This document shows positions 7,570 through 16,522 of a stretch of 64,000 nt of DNA, piece after piece. The DNA comes from JBDTDV01 sp039922875 (GTDB lineage Bacteria; Actinomycetota; Actinomycetes; Actinomycetales; Microbacteriaceae), in NCBI GenBank assembly GCA_039922875.1, contig JBDTDV010000066.1, forward strand, positions 9,010-73,009. Direction: 5' to 3'. The notes under the pieces are model-generated. The model saw only the letters and a program-made list of their open reading frames with translations. It made no database searches and was not told the origin of the DNA. Each line of letters starts with the position of its first letter. The stretch's first letter is position 1. Position numbers and translations under genes: made by a program.

Positions 7570-8505
7570 TCATCTTTGCAGGGTCGACACGCTGTCGTCC
7601 ACTTCCCACGGCGCTACCCAGTCTCCGGGCAGGCGGAACGAAAGGTCCGCGTCCTCCTCGATACGCTTGGCGACGACAAGTTCTGGCGCGTCGGTCCCGT
7701 ACCGATCAGCGGCGACCGTGAACGCACCACGAGCGGCATCGGTCATCGGCAGTTCGGCGCCGAGGTTTTCTTGAAGCCCCTTGATCAGTCGAAGGTCCTT
7801 GAGGCAGAGGTCCAGCGAGAACGAAGGGTCGTAGTGCCCGGCGAAGATGGACGGGGCATCGTGTGCGGCGACGAAGGAATCGCCCACGGACTGCCGAATC
7901 GCTGAGTAGAGAACCTTGAGGTCGACCCCGTGGTGAACACCGAGCGCGAACCCCTCGCCGATGGCTGCCGCCGCAACAAACCAGAGCTGGTTGGTGACGA
8001 GTTTGACGACGTTGCCGGTTCCCAGTGGGCCGCATGCGATGACCGTACCGAGGTTCTCAAGGACCGGTCGAATCCGTTCGACGTCGGCCGGCTCACCGCC
8101 GGCGAAGAGGGTGAGTCTGCCGTTGCGCGCACCGTCCACGGCACCGGTCACCGGACAATCGACAACGCTGACACCCTCGGGCGCGCGTTCGGCCAGGCGC
8201 GAGACCAGGCCAATATCGTTCGTCGTGAGGTCGGCCCAGATTGCACCGGGACGAAGCGCCTCAAGCGCGCCGCCGGAGAGCATGACAGCCTCCACGTGAT
8301 CGGGTCTGGGCAGTGATGTCAAGAAGATGTCCGACGCCGACGCACAGGCGGCGGCCGACTCGGCCAAAACCGCCCCGACGGCGACAGCCGATGCGACGTT
8401 CGCCTGGTCGATGTCGAACGCATGTACCTCGTAGCCGGCCTGCGCCAGACGCGCACACATCGGTCCGCCCATGCTGCCGAGCCCGACGAAACCCAAAGAA
8501 ACCAT
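7570..8505 (-). CDS. Beta-hydroxyacid dehydrogenase (3-hydroxyisobutyrate / tartronate semialdehyde reductase family)
   Basis: The 311-residue protein opens with the NAD(P)-binding VSLGFVGLGSMGGPMCARLA. It has the substrate-binding segment VVDCPVTGAVDGARNGRL (family DxPVSGG-like, here PVTGA) and the catalytic lysine in GNVVKLVTNQLWF. It oxidises or reduces small beta-hydroxyacids such as 3-hydroxyisobutyrate or glycerate. It is divergent from the LysR regulator (127-bp gap), the classic layout for a LysR target. The ALA substitution in the PVSGG motif leaves the substrate open. Confidence 0.88.
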   Translation of the reverse strand: MVSLGFVGLGSMGGPMCARLAQAGYEVHAFDIDQANVASAVAVGAVLAESAAACASASDIFLTSLPRPDHVEAVMLSGGALEALRPGAIWADLTTNDIGLVSRLAERAPEGVSVVDCPVTGAVDGARNGRLTLFAGGEPADVERIRPVLENLGTVIACGPLGTGNVVKLVTNQLWFVAAAAIGEGFALGVHHGVDLKVLYSAIRQSVGDSFVAAHDAPSIFAGHYDPSFSLDLCLKDLRLIKGLQENLGAELPMTDAARGAFTVAADRYGTDAPELVVAKRIEEDADLSFRLPGDWVAPWEVDDSVSTLQR

Positions 8506-8632
8506 AACCGCTGCCTTTCATTCAACGCGCCGTTTGCTGACGCGGGATCCATATGTTGCGTGCACACAGACTCTAAATGCTGGCAATGCATCGTGGTAGC
8601 CTTGCCTTCCTGCGGCATCCAAAGGAGTTTCC

Positions 8633-9547
8633 TTGGTAACTTTGCACCAACTCCATTGCTTCGTGGCGACCGTGGAGACCGGCTCCTTCACCAAGGCCGC
8701 CGACTCGCTCGGACTGTCCCAGCCCTCGCTCGCGGAGCAGATCCGTATCCTGGAGCGCGGCATGGCCGCCGCGCTCTTCCTTCGCGTTGGACGCGGGGTG
8801 GTGCCCACCGAGGCTGCTCGAGCTCTCGAACCTTACGCGCGACAGGCGCTGAATGCTGTCGAAGGCGGGTGCAGGGCGGTCGCATCCACCGCTCTGGCGG
8901 TCACCGGAACGATCCGATTCGGCCTCTTCGGGGCCGCCCACTTGTACCTGGGCAGTCAGTTGGTGGCCGATATGCGCGCGCGGTTCCCCTCTGCCCGGCT
9001 CTCCCTCGTCGGCCAGAACTCTATGGAAACCATGGAACAGGTGCGCGCGGGACAGCTCGAAGCGGCACTGGTCGTGCTGCCGATCGACGATAACGTGCTG
9101 CACGTGCGACCGGTGGCGCGTGACGAGATCGTGTACGTCACCGCAGACCCCGATCGCGTCCGTCGGTTCGTAACGCCAGCCGACCTCGCCGCCGCCACGC
9201 TGGTGTTGTCAGAGGCCACCTGGGGCGACAACGATTACACCCGCCAGCAGCTCAGGAAAGCCGTACAGTCGGTGGGTGCCACCTTCCAAGCCGCCATCGA
9301 GGTCGAGAACGTGGAGACTGCGCTGGAGGTGGCGGCGATGGGGCTCGCTGATGCCATCACCGCCCGAAGCGTCGTGCGACGCCAGCAGGACAAACTGCCC
9401 GCGCAGCTCTATTCGTTTTCCCTGAAACCACAGCTGTACGACCACTTTGCGATCGTGCATCGGCACAACGCGGTGCTCTCGGATCCCGTCAAAGCGGTGA
9501 TCGAGATCGCTACCGCGCGACTGCGCGAGCTGGTGATGTCGGCCTGA
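8633..9547 (+). CDS. LysR family transcriptional regulator
   Basis: The 304-residue protein has an N-terminal helix-turn-helix (LHQLHCFVATVETGSFTKAA then LSQPSLAEQIRILER) and a C-terminal effector-binding domain (from about residue 90). The start is TTG at 8633 with an ideal AAAGGAG site 6 bases upstream; no ATG fits better. It is transcribed away from the hydroxyacid dehydrogenase. In the gap, TGTTGCGTGCACACA (about 8552-8566) contains a T-N11-A type LysR box. It likely activates the divergent dehydrogenase pair in response to their substrate. Confidence 0.9.
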   Translation: MVTLHQLHCFVATVETGSFTKAADSLGLSQPSLAEQIRILERGMAAALFLRVGRGVVPTEAARALEPYARQALNAVEGGCRAVASTALAVTGTIRFGLFGAAHLYLGSQLVADMRARFPSARLSLVGQNSMETMEQVRAGQLEAALVVLPIDDNVLHVRPVARDEIVYVTADPDRVRRFVTPADLAAATLVLSEATWGDNDYTRQQLRKAVQSVGATFQAAIEVENVETALEVAAMGLADAITARSVVRRQQDKLPAQLYSFSLKPQLYDHFAIVHRHNAVLSDPVKAVIEIATARLRELVMSA

Positions 9548-9581
9548 CCTGATTCTTCACACAGCAGGTCGATCCATCCTG

Positions 9582-9657
9582 TGGAGCCGCCTATCAGAAT
9601 CGAACTGATGACCTTCTCATTACGAGTGAGACGCTCTACCGACTGAGCTAAGGCGGC
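9582..9657 (-). tRNA. tRNA-Thr(CGT)
   Basis: Full cloverleaf on the minus strand: acceptor GCCGCCT/AGGCGGC, D-arm with AGCTCAGTCGGTAGAGC, anticodon stem TCTCA/TGAGA around CTCGTAA (anticodon CGT), T-loop TTCGATT, discriminator T. CCA is encoded (9582-9584). It decodes ACG threonine codons. Confidence 0.97.
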
Positions 9658-9699
9658 GTGATGGGTAGGTCATGGACCCGCTCGGCACAGCTCAATAGC

Positions 9700-10359
9700 T
9701 TAGCTGGTCTCTCCCACGATCTCTCGCAGCTGCGTGAACGACAGCCGGATGCGGTCGTCAAGCGGTCCGGCACCATCGGATTCCGCCCAGCAGCGCCAGG
9801 CATGCCGCAGCGCGGCGAGGGCGGTGAGGGTGATCAGCCAGCCGCGCTCGAACATGGCCGTATCCTCGGCTGGCAACCGGGGTTCGTCCCGAGCCAGCCT
9901 GCGCACGACGACCTCGTACAGCGCCGACTCTGCGGTGCGCATGCCCGCCATCCGCAGTCCGAGTAGATGCGGGTGATCGCGGAGCACGACCTTGCGCAAC
10001 TGATGGATCTCGCGGTCCTCGCCCTCCTCCTGGGCGGCCGCCGACAGGAAGAGGCCGGCAATTCCGGTCAGGATGTCCTCGGTCGGTCCGGCGTGCACGA
10101 ACGCCTCGACCTGATACCCGTCAGACAGCAGCGGGATCTCGCCGACCACGGCAGCATCCTTCGAGTCAAAATAATTGAAGAAGGTCCGGGGCGAGATTCC
10201 GGCAACCTGGCTCACCTCGTCGATCGTGACCTGGTCGAACCCACGCTCGATCGTGAGGCCGAGCACCGCGAGTTGGATGGCGCGGCGGGTGCTCTGTCGC
10301 TTCCGCTCGCGCAGGCCTGGCTGCCGCTGCCCTTCAGGATCGGAACGCTCGGCCGTCAT
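9700..10359 (-). CDS. TetR family transcriptional regulator
   Basis: The 219-residue regulator has a TetR N-terminal DNA-binding domain: GLRERKRQSTRRAIQLAVLG, then VTIDEVSQVAGISPRTFFNYFDSKDAAVVG, the recognition helix being ISPRTFFNYF. The C-terminal half is a helical ligand domain. The ATG at 10359 avoids overlap with the peptidase gene; the longer frame to 10458 would be antisense to nothing useful and lacks domain sequence. The close downstream position to the peptidase (41 bp, same strand) may mean co-transcription. Ligand unknown. Confidence 0.88.
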   Translation of the reverse strand: MTAERSDPEGQRQPGLRERKRQSTRRAIQLAVLGLTIERGFDQVTIDEVSQVAGISPRTFFNYFDSKDAAVVGEIPLLSDGYQVEAFVHAGPTEDILTGIAGLFLSAAAQEEGEDREIHQLRKVVLRDHPHLLGLRMAGMRTAESALYEVVVRRLARDEPRLPAEDTAMFERGWLITLTALAALRHAWRCWAESDGAGPLDDRIRLSFTQLREIVGETS

Positions 10360-10399
10360 GGGTTGATTATCGCAGACGCCGTTCGGCCCTCGGGGAGAG

Positions 10400-11956
10400 T
10401 TAGCAGCGCGGGTCGGTGGTGGGGACCGTGCCGGAGAGCAGGTAATTGTCGACGGCATTGTTCACGCACGAGTTGGACTTGTTATATGCGGTGTGGCCCT
10501 GGCCGGTGTAGGTGACCAGATGTCCGCTGTCCAGTTGCTCCGCGAGATTCTTGGCCCACACGTACGGGGTGGCAGGATCATTCGTCGTGCCGACCACGAG
10601 GATCGGAGCGGCCCCTGCGGCGGTGATGGCGCCACGCTTCCCGGTGAACTTGTCTGGCCAGGCGGCACAGGCGATGTCGCCATAGGCCATGTATTTCCCG
10701 ATCACCGGGGCCGCCTTCTCCAGCTCTGCGGCTTGGCTGCGCATGGTCGCGGGATCGGCGTTATAGCTGTAGTCCAGGCAATTGATCGCGGTGAAGGCCT
10801 CGGTCTGATTACTGGTGTAGGTGCCTTGATCGGTGCGGTCGTTGTAGGCATCCGCGAAGTGGAACGCTTCGGCCGCGTCGCCTTGCATGGTCGCGCTGAG
10901 CATTTCGCTGAGCACCGGCCACGCGTTTGCGTCGTACAGCGGATAGATGATCGCGGTCAGCAGCGTGGTCGAACCGAGTTCCCTGCCGTCGGCGTTGCGA
11001 ATCGGGCTTTCGCCCACGGCTGCCAGCAGATCTGCGATGGTCTGCATCGCCTGGTCCACTGAGCCGCGGAACGGGCAGCCCTGGGTGCCGATGCAGTCGG
11101 TCAGGTAGGCGCGCAGCGCGCTCTCGAATCCCTGCGCCTGGGTCTTGGTCACCTCGAAGTTGCTTGCGGACGGGTCCAGTGCGCCGTCAAGCACCAGCCG
11201 GCCGACGTTCTTCGGATACAAGTTCGCGTAGGTCGCGCCGAGGAAGGTGCCGTAGGAATATCCGAGATAGCTGAGCTTGCTGTCGCCGAGCACGGCACGC
11301 AGCAGGTCGAGGTCGCGCGCGGCGCTGACCGTGTCGACGTGTCCGAGCAGCGCTCCGGTGTTTGCCGCGCAGGCCGCTGCGAAGGCGGTCGCGGAGGCAG
11401 TTTGTTCGGCGATCCACGCGTCGGTGCCCAGCGCGGCGTCCGGAATGCCGTAGATGTAGTCGTCCATTTGCGCCGGTTTGTAACAGCTGACAGCACTGGA
11501 GTGGCCGACGCCGCGTGGATCGAAGCCGACGATATCGAACCCGGCCTGCAGCTTTTGATCGGTGGCGTAGTCGACCGAATCCTTCACGAAGGTGTATCCG
11601 GAAGCGCCAGGGCCGCCAGGATTGACCAACAGGGAGCCGATCTTGTGCCCGGTCGCGCGATGGCGGATCAGCGCGAGCGTGATGCTGCCGGCTGCGGGGT
11701 CCGCCCAGTTCAGCGGCGCGGTGGCATCGGTGCACTGCATGCCCTTGGCGCAGTCCGTCCAGTTCAGGCTCTGCTGGTAGAACGGTTGCAGGTCGGGTGC
11801 GACCTTCTCCTGCGCCGGGGCCGCCGGTGCCTTCGGGGTCTGCGGCAGGAACATGCACCCGGCCAGGGCCACCATGAGGCCGGCGGTCAGAGCCGACAGG
11901 ATTACCCGGGACGTTCGCCGCGAACCGCGCACCCGGTTTACGGCCACTGGTTTCAT
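10400..11956 (-). CDS. Secreted alpha/beta hydrolase, tripeptidyl-aminopeptidase family lipoprotein
   Basis: The 518-residue exported hydrolase has signal peptide RVILSALTAGLMVALAGC with a lipobox (LAGC) near residue 34, so it is probably a lipoprotein. The core has LVNPGGPGASG, GFDPRGVGHSS, the nucleophile elbow LGYSYGTFLGATYA, and the C-terminal TAP domain with VGTTNDPATPYVWA (acid) and GQGHTAYN (His). It belongs to the SlpD/E-type proteases that remove N-terminal tripeptides. Its ATG overlaps the holB stop by 4 bp, so it ends the topA-to-holB transcription run. This linkage is common in actinobacteria. Confidence 0.92.
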   Translation of the reverse strand: MKPVAVNRVRGSRRTSRVILSALTAGLMVALAGCMFLPQTPKAPAAPAQEKVAPDLQPFYQQSLNWTDCAKGMQCTDATAPLNWADPAAGSITLALIRHRATGHKIGSLLVNPGGPGASGYTFVKDSVDYATDQKLQAGFDIVGFDPRGVGHSSAVSCYKPAQMDDYIYGIPDAALGTDAWIAEQTASATAFAAACAANTGALLGHVDTVSAARDLDLLRAVLGDSKLSYLGYSYGTFLGATYANLYPKNVGRLVLDGALDPSASNFEVTKTQAQGFESALRAYLTDCIGTQGCPFRGSVDQAMQTIADLLAAVGESPIRNADGRELGSTTLLTAIIYPLYDANAWPVLSEMLSATMQGDAAEAFHFADAYNDRTDQGTYTSNQTEAFTAINCLDYSYNADPATMRSQAAELEKAAPVIGKYMAYGDIACAAWPDKFTGKRGAITAAGAAPILVVGTTNDPATPYVWAKNLAEQLDSGHLVTYTGQGHTAYNKSNSCVNNAVDNYLLSGTVPTTDPRC

Positions 11957-13128
11957 GCGCGTCCCTTTCGCAGCGTGGCCACCAGCATGGCCTCGAGGGC
12001 GAGAGCCGGCTGCACATTTCCGCCGATCCGTTCCCTGGCGGTGCCGATGGCATCCATCACGGTGATCGTAGCGGCGGCAGTGGTGTGTTCGCCCAGTGCC
12101 CGCATCTCGTCGGCGAGTTCGCGGTTGACCAGCGCGCTGCCGCTACCCAGTTGCAACATGATCACGTCCCGATAGAGGGAGAGCAGGTCGACCAGGATGC
12201 GGTCGATCCCGTCGCGCAGGCTCCTGGTCGCCCGGCGCTTCTGGTCTTCTTCCAGAGCGCGGATCTGGCCGCGGAGCGCGGGTGGCAGGGTGCCCCCGGG
12301 CGCGACGCCGAGCGCACGCAGGGCGTCGGCGCGTTCCTCCGCGTCGCGCTCCTCCGTGATCGATTTGGCATCGGCTCCGGCGATTTCCAGCATTCGCGCG
12401 GCGGCCATGACGGCATCAGACACATCGCGAATGCCGAGGGCCAGCCGCAGCGTCTCCTCGCGTCTGGCGCGGGCCTGGGCATTGGTAGCCAATCGGTGTG
12501 CCATCCCGATGTGGCTCTGTGCCTCCCGGGCTGCGCGTTCGGCCACGGCGCCGTCAACCCCGTCGCGCTTGCGGATCAGCTCGGCGACGTCATCGATACT
12601 GGGGACGGTCAGCCGCACCGTGCGCACCCGGGAACGCACGGTGGGCAGCAGGTCGGCTTCGCTGGGCGCGCACAGGATCCAGACCGTGCGCTCTGGAGGT
12701 TCCTCAAGCGCCTTCAGCAGCAGGTTCGAGGTGCGCTCCACCATCCGGTCGGCGTCTTCGATGACCATCACCCGATACCGGCTGATCGACGGCGCGAATT
12801 GCGAGCTTTTGACCAGGCTGCGCACTTCGTCGATGGTGATGATCACCCGCTCGGTGCTGAGCACAGCCAGGTCGGGGTGCGTGCGAGCGTCGACCTGCCT
12901 CTGGGTGGCGACGTCGCCTTCTGGATCGCCGGGGCTGAGCAGCGCGGTGGCGAAGGCGAACGCAAGATTCGAGCGGCCGGAACCGGGCGGGCCGGTGATC
13001 AGCCAGGAGTGGGTCATCGATCCGTCGGAGGCGGCGCCTCGTCCACCGCCGTGCGGGTCGCCGGCCACCGCGGCTTGGAACGTGGCAATAGCGCTCTGCT
13101 GGCCCGTCAGTTCGTCCCACACTCCCAT
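11953..13128 (-). CDS. holB: DNA polymerase III subunit delta'
   Basis: The 391-residue clamp-loader ATPase-fold protein starts MGVWDELTGQQSAIATFQAA. The P-loop reads LITGPPGSGRSNLAFAFATA, with arginine in place of the Walker A lysine, as is common for the non-hydrolysing delta' subunit. The sensor/DEXX region has YRVMVIEDADRMVERTSNLLLKALEEPP, matching delta'. It works with DnaX and delta to load the beta clamp. It is 9 bp downstream of modC, and its stop overlaps the peptidase start by 4 bp. In related genomes holB directly follows tmk; here five genes intervene. Confidence 0.95.
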   Translation of the reverse strand: MGVWDELTGQQSAIATFQAAVAGDPHGGGRGAASDGSMTHSWLITGPPGSGRSNLAFAFATALLSPGDPEGDVATQRQVDARTHPDLAVLSTERVIITIDEVRSLVKSSQFAPSISRYRVMVIEDADRMVERTSNLLLKALEEPPERTVWILCAPSEADLLPTVRSRVRTVRLTVPSIDDVAELIRKRDGVDGAVAERAAREAQSHIGMAHRLATNAQARARREETLRLALGIRDVSDAVMAAARMLEIAGADAKSITEERDAEERADALRALGVAPGGTLPPALRGQIRALEEDQKRRATRSLRDGIDRILVDLLSLYRDVIMLQLGSGSALVNRELADEMRALGEHTTAAATITVMDAIGTARERIGGNVQPALALEAMLVATLRKGRA

Positions 13129-13137
13129 CCGATAAGG

Positions 13138-14427
13138 CTATCCGCTACCGCCGACGCCGCCTTCCAGGGGGAGTATCTCCACTTCGGATGCCGGCACACT
13201 AAGCCAAACCCGGCCGCCAACCTCCAAACCGAGCCGGGCGACTTCCACCGGAGGCAACAGCGCCACTACCGCGACATCGTTCAGACAGGTGCGGACCCGA
13301 ATACCGCCCGACGACGGTTCGAGGGACCGGATCGGCGCCTCCCAGCGGTTCGTGCGGTCCATCGCCAAAGGTTCTTCGCGCGCCGAGCCGAACGGCACCC
13401 CGCCGCCCGAAGGATTTGCTCGCTCGATCCTCACGGCCGCCGGCGGGAACACGGCCGAAGCCGCGGCACCGGGCTCGCCCAAATCGCCCGCAGCCGCCCT
13501 GCCCACCAGCCTCCAGCCTCCGGCCAGGGATATCGAGGCCGGCATCCACCCCGCCCCCGCGGGCTGCGACGTCGGACCCACGCCTGCGCCGACACCCTCC
13601 GCGGATACGGTGCCCTCGACGAGGTTGACCCCGGCGAGCGCCGCGATGAACTGATTGCGCGGCGCGCCTAACACCCGGGCTTTCGGGCCCTCGTCGACGA
13701 TTCTGCCACCGGCGAGGATGGCGACGCGATCAGCCAGCACGATGGCATCCAGGACGTCGTGGGTGACCAGAATCGCGGTTGTGCCGCTTCGGGTCAGTTG
13801 TTCGCGCAGCAGCGTGCGAGTCAGCGCAGCCGTCTGCACGTCCAGCGCTGCCAGCGGCTCGTCGAGCAGTAGCACCTCGGGGCGCGCGGCCAGGGCCCGG
13901 GCGATGGCCACCCGTTGTTGCTGCCCGCCGGACAGTGCGGCCGGTCTGCGGTGTTCAAATCCGGCCAGCCCGACCGCATGCAACCAGACCCGCGCGTCCT
14001 GAGCCGCGGTCGCTGACGGCATGCCGGCCGCGCGTGGTCCGAAGGCCACGTTTTGCAGCGCGGTCAAGTGCGGGAACAGCAGCGGCTTCTGACCGAGCAG
14101 CCCCACGCTCCGGCGCTCGGGCGCAATGGCGACGCGAGCGCCTGGCACACCGACACGGGTAAGCGTTCGCCCGGAGACGCTCACGGTTCCAGATTGCGGC
14201 AGGATCAATCCGGCCAGTGCCGCCAGTAAGGTGGACTTGCCCGACCCGTTCGGGCCGAGCAAGGCGAGCACCTCCCCGCGGCGCACGCGCACCGCGGCAT
14301 CCAACTCGAATGATCCGCGGCGTACCACCAGCCGCGCCTCAAGCGCGGTGTCCCCGGGGTCTGCCTCGCTCACCGGGCTCACAGCGCTCACACCGCTCAC
14401 AGCGCTCACACCGCCCACAGGGATCAC
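13138..14427 (-). CDS. modC: Molybdate ABC transporter ATP-binding protein
   Basis: The 429-residue protein has Walker A (LLGPNGSGKSTLLAAL), signature (LSGGQQQRVAIARALA), Walker B (VLLLDEPLAALD) and H-loop (LVTHDVLDAI). A C-terminal TOBE-like extension (about 270-429, ending VVALLPPVEVARLGLEVGGRVWLSVPASEVE) is typical of ModC. The N-terminus is repetitive (VSAVSGVSAVSPVS), coded by short tandem repeats of CGCTCACA type at about 14381-14415. It starts at a GTG that overlaps the modB stop (GTGA). It drives molybdate, possibly tungstate, uptake with ModA and ModB. Confidence 0.93.
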   Translation of the reverse strand: MIPVGGVSAVSGVSAVSPVSEADPGDTALEARLVVRRGSFELDAAVRVRRGEVLALLGPNGSGKSTLLAALAGLILPQSGTVSVSGRTLTRVGVPGARVAIAPERRSVGLLGQKPLLFPHLTALQNVAFGPRAAGMPSATAAQDARVWLHAVGLAGFEHRRPAALSGGQQQRVAIARALAARPEVLLLDEPLAALDVQTAALTRTLLREQLTRSGTTAILVTHDVLDAIVLADRVAILAGGRIVDEGPKARVLGAPRNQFIAALAGVNLVEGTVSAEGVGAGVGPTSQPAGAGWMPASISLAGGWRLVGRAAAGDLGEPGAAASAVFPPAAVRIERANPSGGGVPFGSAREEPLAMDRTNRWEAPIRSLEPSSGGIRVRTCLNDVAVVALLPPVEVARLGLEVGGRVWLSVPASEVEILPLEGGVGGSG

Positions 14428-15227
14428 AGGGTCACCTCTGCGCGCCAGCTGCGCATCAGCAGCAGGATGACGATGGCCACCACGATGAGCAACAGTGAGA
14501 GCGCGACCGCCGACTCCTGCGTCACGCCCGCACCGTTGAACGCGGTATAAATGGCCAGCGGCATGGTCCGGGTGACCCCCGCAGCATTACCCGCGAAGAG
14601 CGCGGTCGCACCGAACTCGCCGAGCGCGCGCGCGAAGCAGAGCACGGTGCCGGCCACCAGACCCGGCCAAACCAGCGGGAGCGTGATCCGGTGGAACACC
14701 GTCCACCGGCCGGCGCCGAGGGTGGAAGCCACCGACTCGAATCCAGTTCCGGCGGTGCGCAGCGAGCCTTCCAGCGAGATCACCAGGAACGGCAGGGCCA
14801 CGAACGCCTGTGCGATCACGACGGCGCCGGTGGTGAACGGAATCCGAATTCCGGCGAGTTCCAGGTATTGGCCTACCAGTCCGTTGCGACCAAGCAGATA
14901 CAGTAGCGCGATGCCGCCGACCATCGGCGGCATCACCAGCGGCAGCGTGACCAGGGCTCGCAGCAGCCCAGCGATCTGCGGTCGGGAGCGGGAGAGCACC
15001 GTGGCCAGCGGTATCCCGACAACCAGGCAGACCAGGGTTGCCGTCCCGCCGGTCTGCAGCGAGAGGGACAGCGCGTCGACCGCGGCGCGCGAGGTGATCG
15101 CAGCCGGCACACTGGCCCAGTCGACGCGCGCGACCAGTCCCACGATCGGCAGGATCAAAAGCGCGAGCCCGATCGCCGCGGGAACGTAGAGCAGCCTCGG
15201 CACGGTGCCAATCTGCACGCGGCTCAT
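14424..15227 (-). CDS. modB: Molybdate ABC transporter permease
   Basis: The 267-residue integral membrane protein has about six hydrophobic helices. The ATPase-contact EAA-type loop is LRTAGTGFESVASTLGAGRWTVFHRI followed by PLVWPGLVAG, and LGEFGATALFAGN is a hallmark of ModB permeases. It overlaps modA and modC by 4 bp each. Inserted in the plasma membrane, it forms the molybdate channel. Confidence 0.94.
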   Translation of the reverse strand: MSRVQIGTVPRLLYVPAAIGLALLILPIVGLVARVDWASVPAAITSRAAVDALSLSLQTGGTATLVCLVVGIPLATVLSRSRPQIAGLLRALVTLPLVMPPMVGGIALLYLLGRNGLVGQYLELAGIRIPFTTGAVVIAQAFVALPFLVISLEGSLRTAGTGFESVASTLGAGRWTVFHRITLPLVWPGLVAGTVLCFARALGEFGATALFAGNAAGVTRTMPLAIYTAFNGAGVTQESAVALSLLLIVVAIVILLLMRSWRAEVTL

Positions 15228-16048
15228 GGCCGGCCGAAGCCGTATTTGTGCAGGATCGCCTGGCCGCTGGCGGAGGTCACGAACTCGATGAACGCCGCGC
15301 CTGCCTTCTGGTTCGTCGTGCTGGACGGCTGCCCGATCTCGTAACGGTTCACCGCCTGGTCGGCGTTCGCCGCCGGCACCGCGTCGACCCGTCCATCGGA
15401 TGCCGCGATATCCGTCTTGTAGACCAGGCCGGCATCCGCCTCGCCCGCCGCGACTTTGGTCAGCACCGCGGTGACGTTCTGTTCCTCACTGACCGGGGTG
15501 AGCTTCACCTTGTTCAGCGCCAGCAAACTTTTCGAGGCCGCCCCGCACGGCACCTGCGGGGCACACAGCACGACCAGCCGGCGCGGTGCGGCGAGGTCGG
15601 AGAGCGTCCGGATGCCGTCAGGGTTACCGGGCTGCACCGCGATCTCTAGCGTGTTGGTTGCGAAACTCCGGGCAGCCCCATCGAGTTCGCCCGCGTCGAG
15701 GACCTTCGTCATGTTCGCCTGGTCGGCCGAGGCGAACACATCGGCGCTCGCGCCCTCGATGAGTTGGGTGGCAAGGGTGGATGATCCGTCGAACACGATG
15801 GGCTTGACCGTCACCTTAGGATGCTCGGTTCGGAACTCCGCGGCGAGCTCGCCGAACGATGCTGCAAGTGAGGCGGCAGCGAAAACGGTGAGGTCACCGC
15901 TCACGGTCCCCGAGCCGGCCCGTGGACTCGCCGATGAGGCGACCGCTGAGCTGTCGGTCTCAGAGCCAACCGAAGGACCCCCTGCGCAGCCGGCCAACAG
16001 CAGGACTGTGGTCGCGACCGCGACCAGAACGGCCGGCCGACATCTCAT
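15224..16048 (-). CDS. modA: Molybdate-binding lipoprotein
   Basis: This 274-residue solute-binding protein has a lipoprotein signal (VLVAVATTVLLLAGC, lipobox LAGC near residue 21). The mature core opens with LTVFAAASLAASFGELAAEF and has FDGSSTLATQLIEGASADVFASADQANM, where the conserved serines bind the oxyanion, and later AGEADAGLVYKTD. It captures molybdate/tungstate outside the membrane. It overlaps both the ModE-like gene and modB by 4 bp. Confidence 0.95.
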   Translation of the reverse strand: MRCRPAVLVAVATTVLLLAGCAGGPSVGSETDSSAVASSASPRAGSGTVSGDLTVFAAASLAASFGELAAEFRTEHPKVTVKPIVFDGSSTLATQLIEGASADVFASADQANMTKVLDAGELDGAARSFATNTLEIAVQPGNPDGIRTLSDLAAPRRLVVLCAPQVPCGAASKSLLALNKVKLTPVSEEQNVTAVLTKVAAGEADAGLVYKTDIAASDGRVDAVPAANADQAVNRYEIGQPSSTTNQKAGAAFIEFVTSASGQAILHKYGFGRP

Positions 16049-16458
16049 GGCGCTTCCTGAGGCGTCTCGACGATGACGGTGGTCGCCTTGACCACCGCCA
16101 CCGCGAGCACGCCGACCTCGAGGCCGAGCTGGTGTGCTGCTTCGGCCGACATCAGGGATACGATTCGATGCGGTCCGCTCTGAATTTCGACCTGAGCCAT
16201 CACGCTGTCGACGATGATGTTCGTGACCAGCCCGACGAAGCGATTGCGCGCACTGGACCCCATACCGGACGGGTCCGAGGGCACCGTCGCGATGTCCTTC
16301 GCCCGTGCCGCCAGTTCGGCTCCGTCAACGACCTGCCGTCCGGCATCATCGTGCCTGGCGCTCAACGTTCCCGCCGCGACCCAGCGCCGCACGGTGTCGT
16401 CACTGACGCCGAGCAGGTTCGCCGCCTCGCTCAACCGGTAATCGGGCATGCGGGTCAT
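16045..16458 (-). CDS. ModE-like regulator: excisionase-type helix-turn-helix fused to molybdate-binding TOBE domain
   Basis: The 137-residue protein has an N-terminal MerR/excisionase-type helix-turn-helix (YRLSEAANLLGVSDDTVRRW, VAAGTLSARHDDAGRQVVDG) and a C-terminal molybdenum-pterin binding (TOBE) domain (ARNRFVGLVTNIIVDSVMAQ, HRIVSLMSAEAAHQLGLEVG). It is the first gene of the mod operon and overlaps modA by 4 bp. Such small proteins repress molybdate uptake when molybdate is bound. The ATG at 16458 lies directly after a GATAAT-like hexamer; a second ATG at about 16446 is possible. Confidence 0.88.
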   Translation of the reverse strand: MTRMPDYRLSEAANLLGVSDDTVRRWVAAGTLSARHDDAGRQVVDGAELAARAKDIATVPSDPSGMGSSARNRFVGLVTNIIVDSVMAQVEIQSGPHRIVSLMSAEAAHQLGLEVGVLAVAVVKATTVIVETPQEAP

Positions 16459-16465
16459 ATTATCA

Positions 16466-16510
16466 CCGCATCTGCGGATATTGTTGACCAGTGCATCCGT
16501 ACCTGCGGAT
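16466..16510 (-). promoter_or_regulatory. Paired operator-like repeats ahead of the mod operon
   Basis: CCGCATCTGCGG (16466-16477, arms CCGCA/TGCGG) and ATCCG-N6-CGGAT (16495-16510) share the element CTGCGGAT. They lie in the 64-bp gap before the ModE-like gene. They fit a self-regulatory operator pair; the site has not been tested. Confidence 0.45.
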
Positions 16511-16522
16511 CCTATATTGAAC

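Noticed and set aside
12085..13671. 528-codon plus-strand frame
   Set aside because: It is antisense to holB and modC; composition follows the high-GC shadow pattern and it has no domain.
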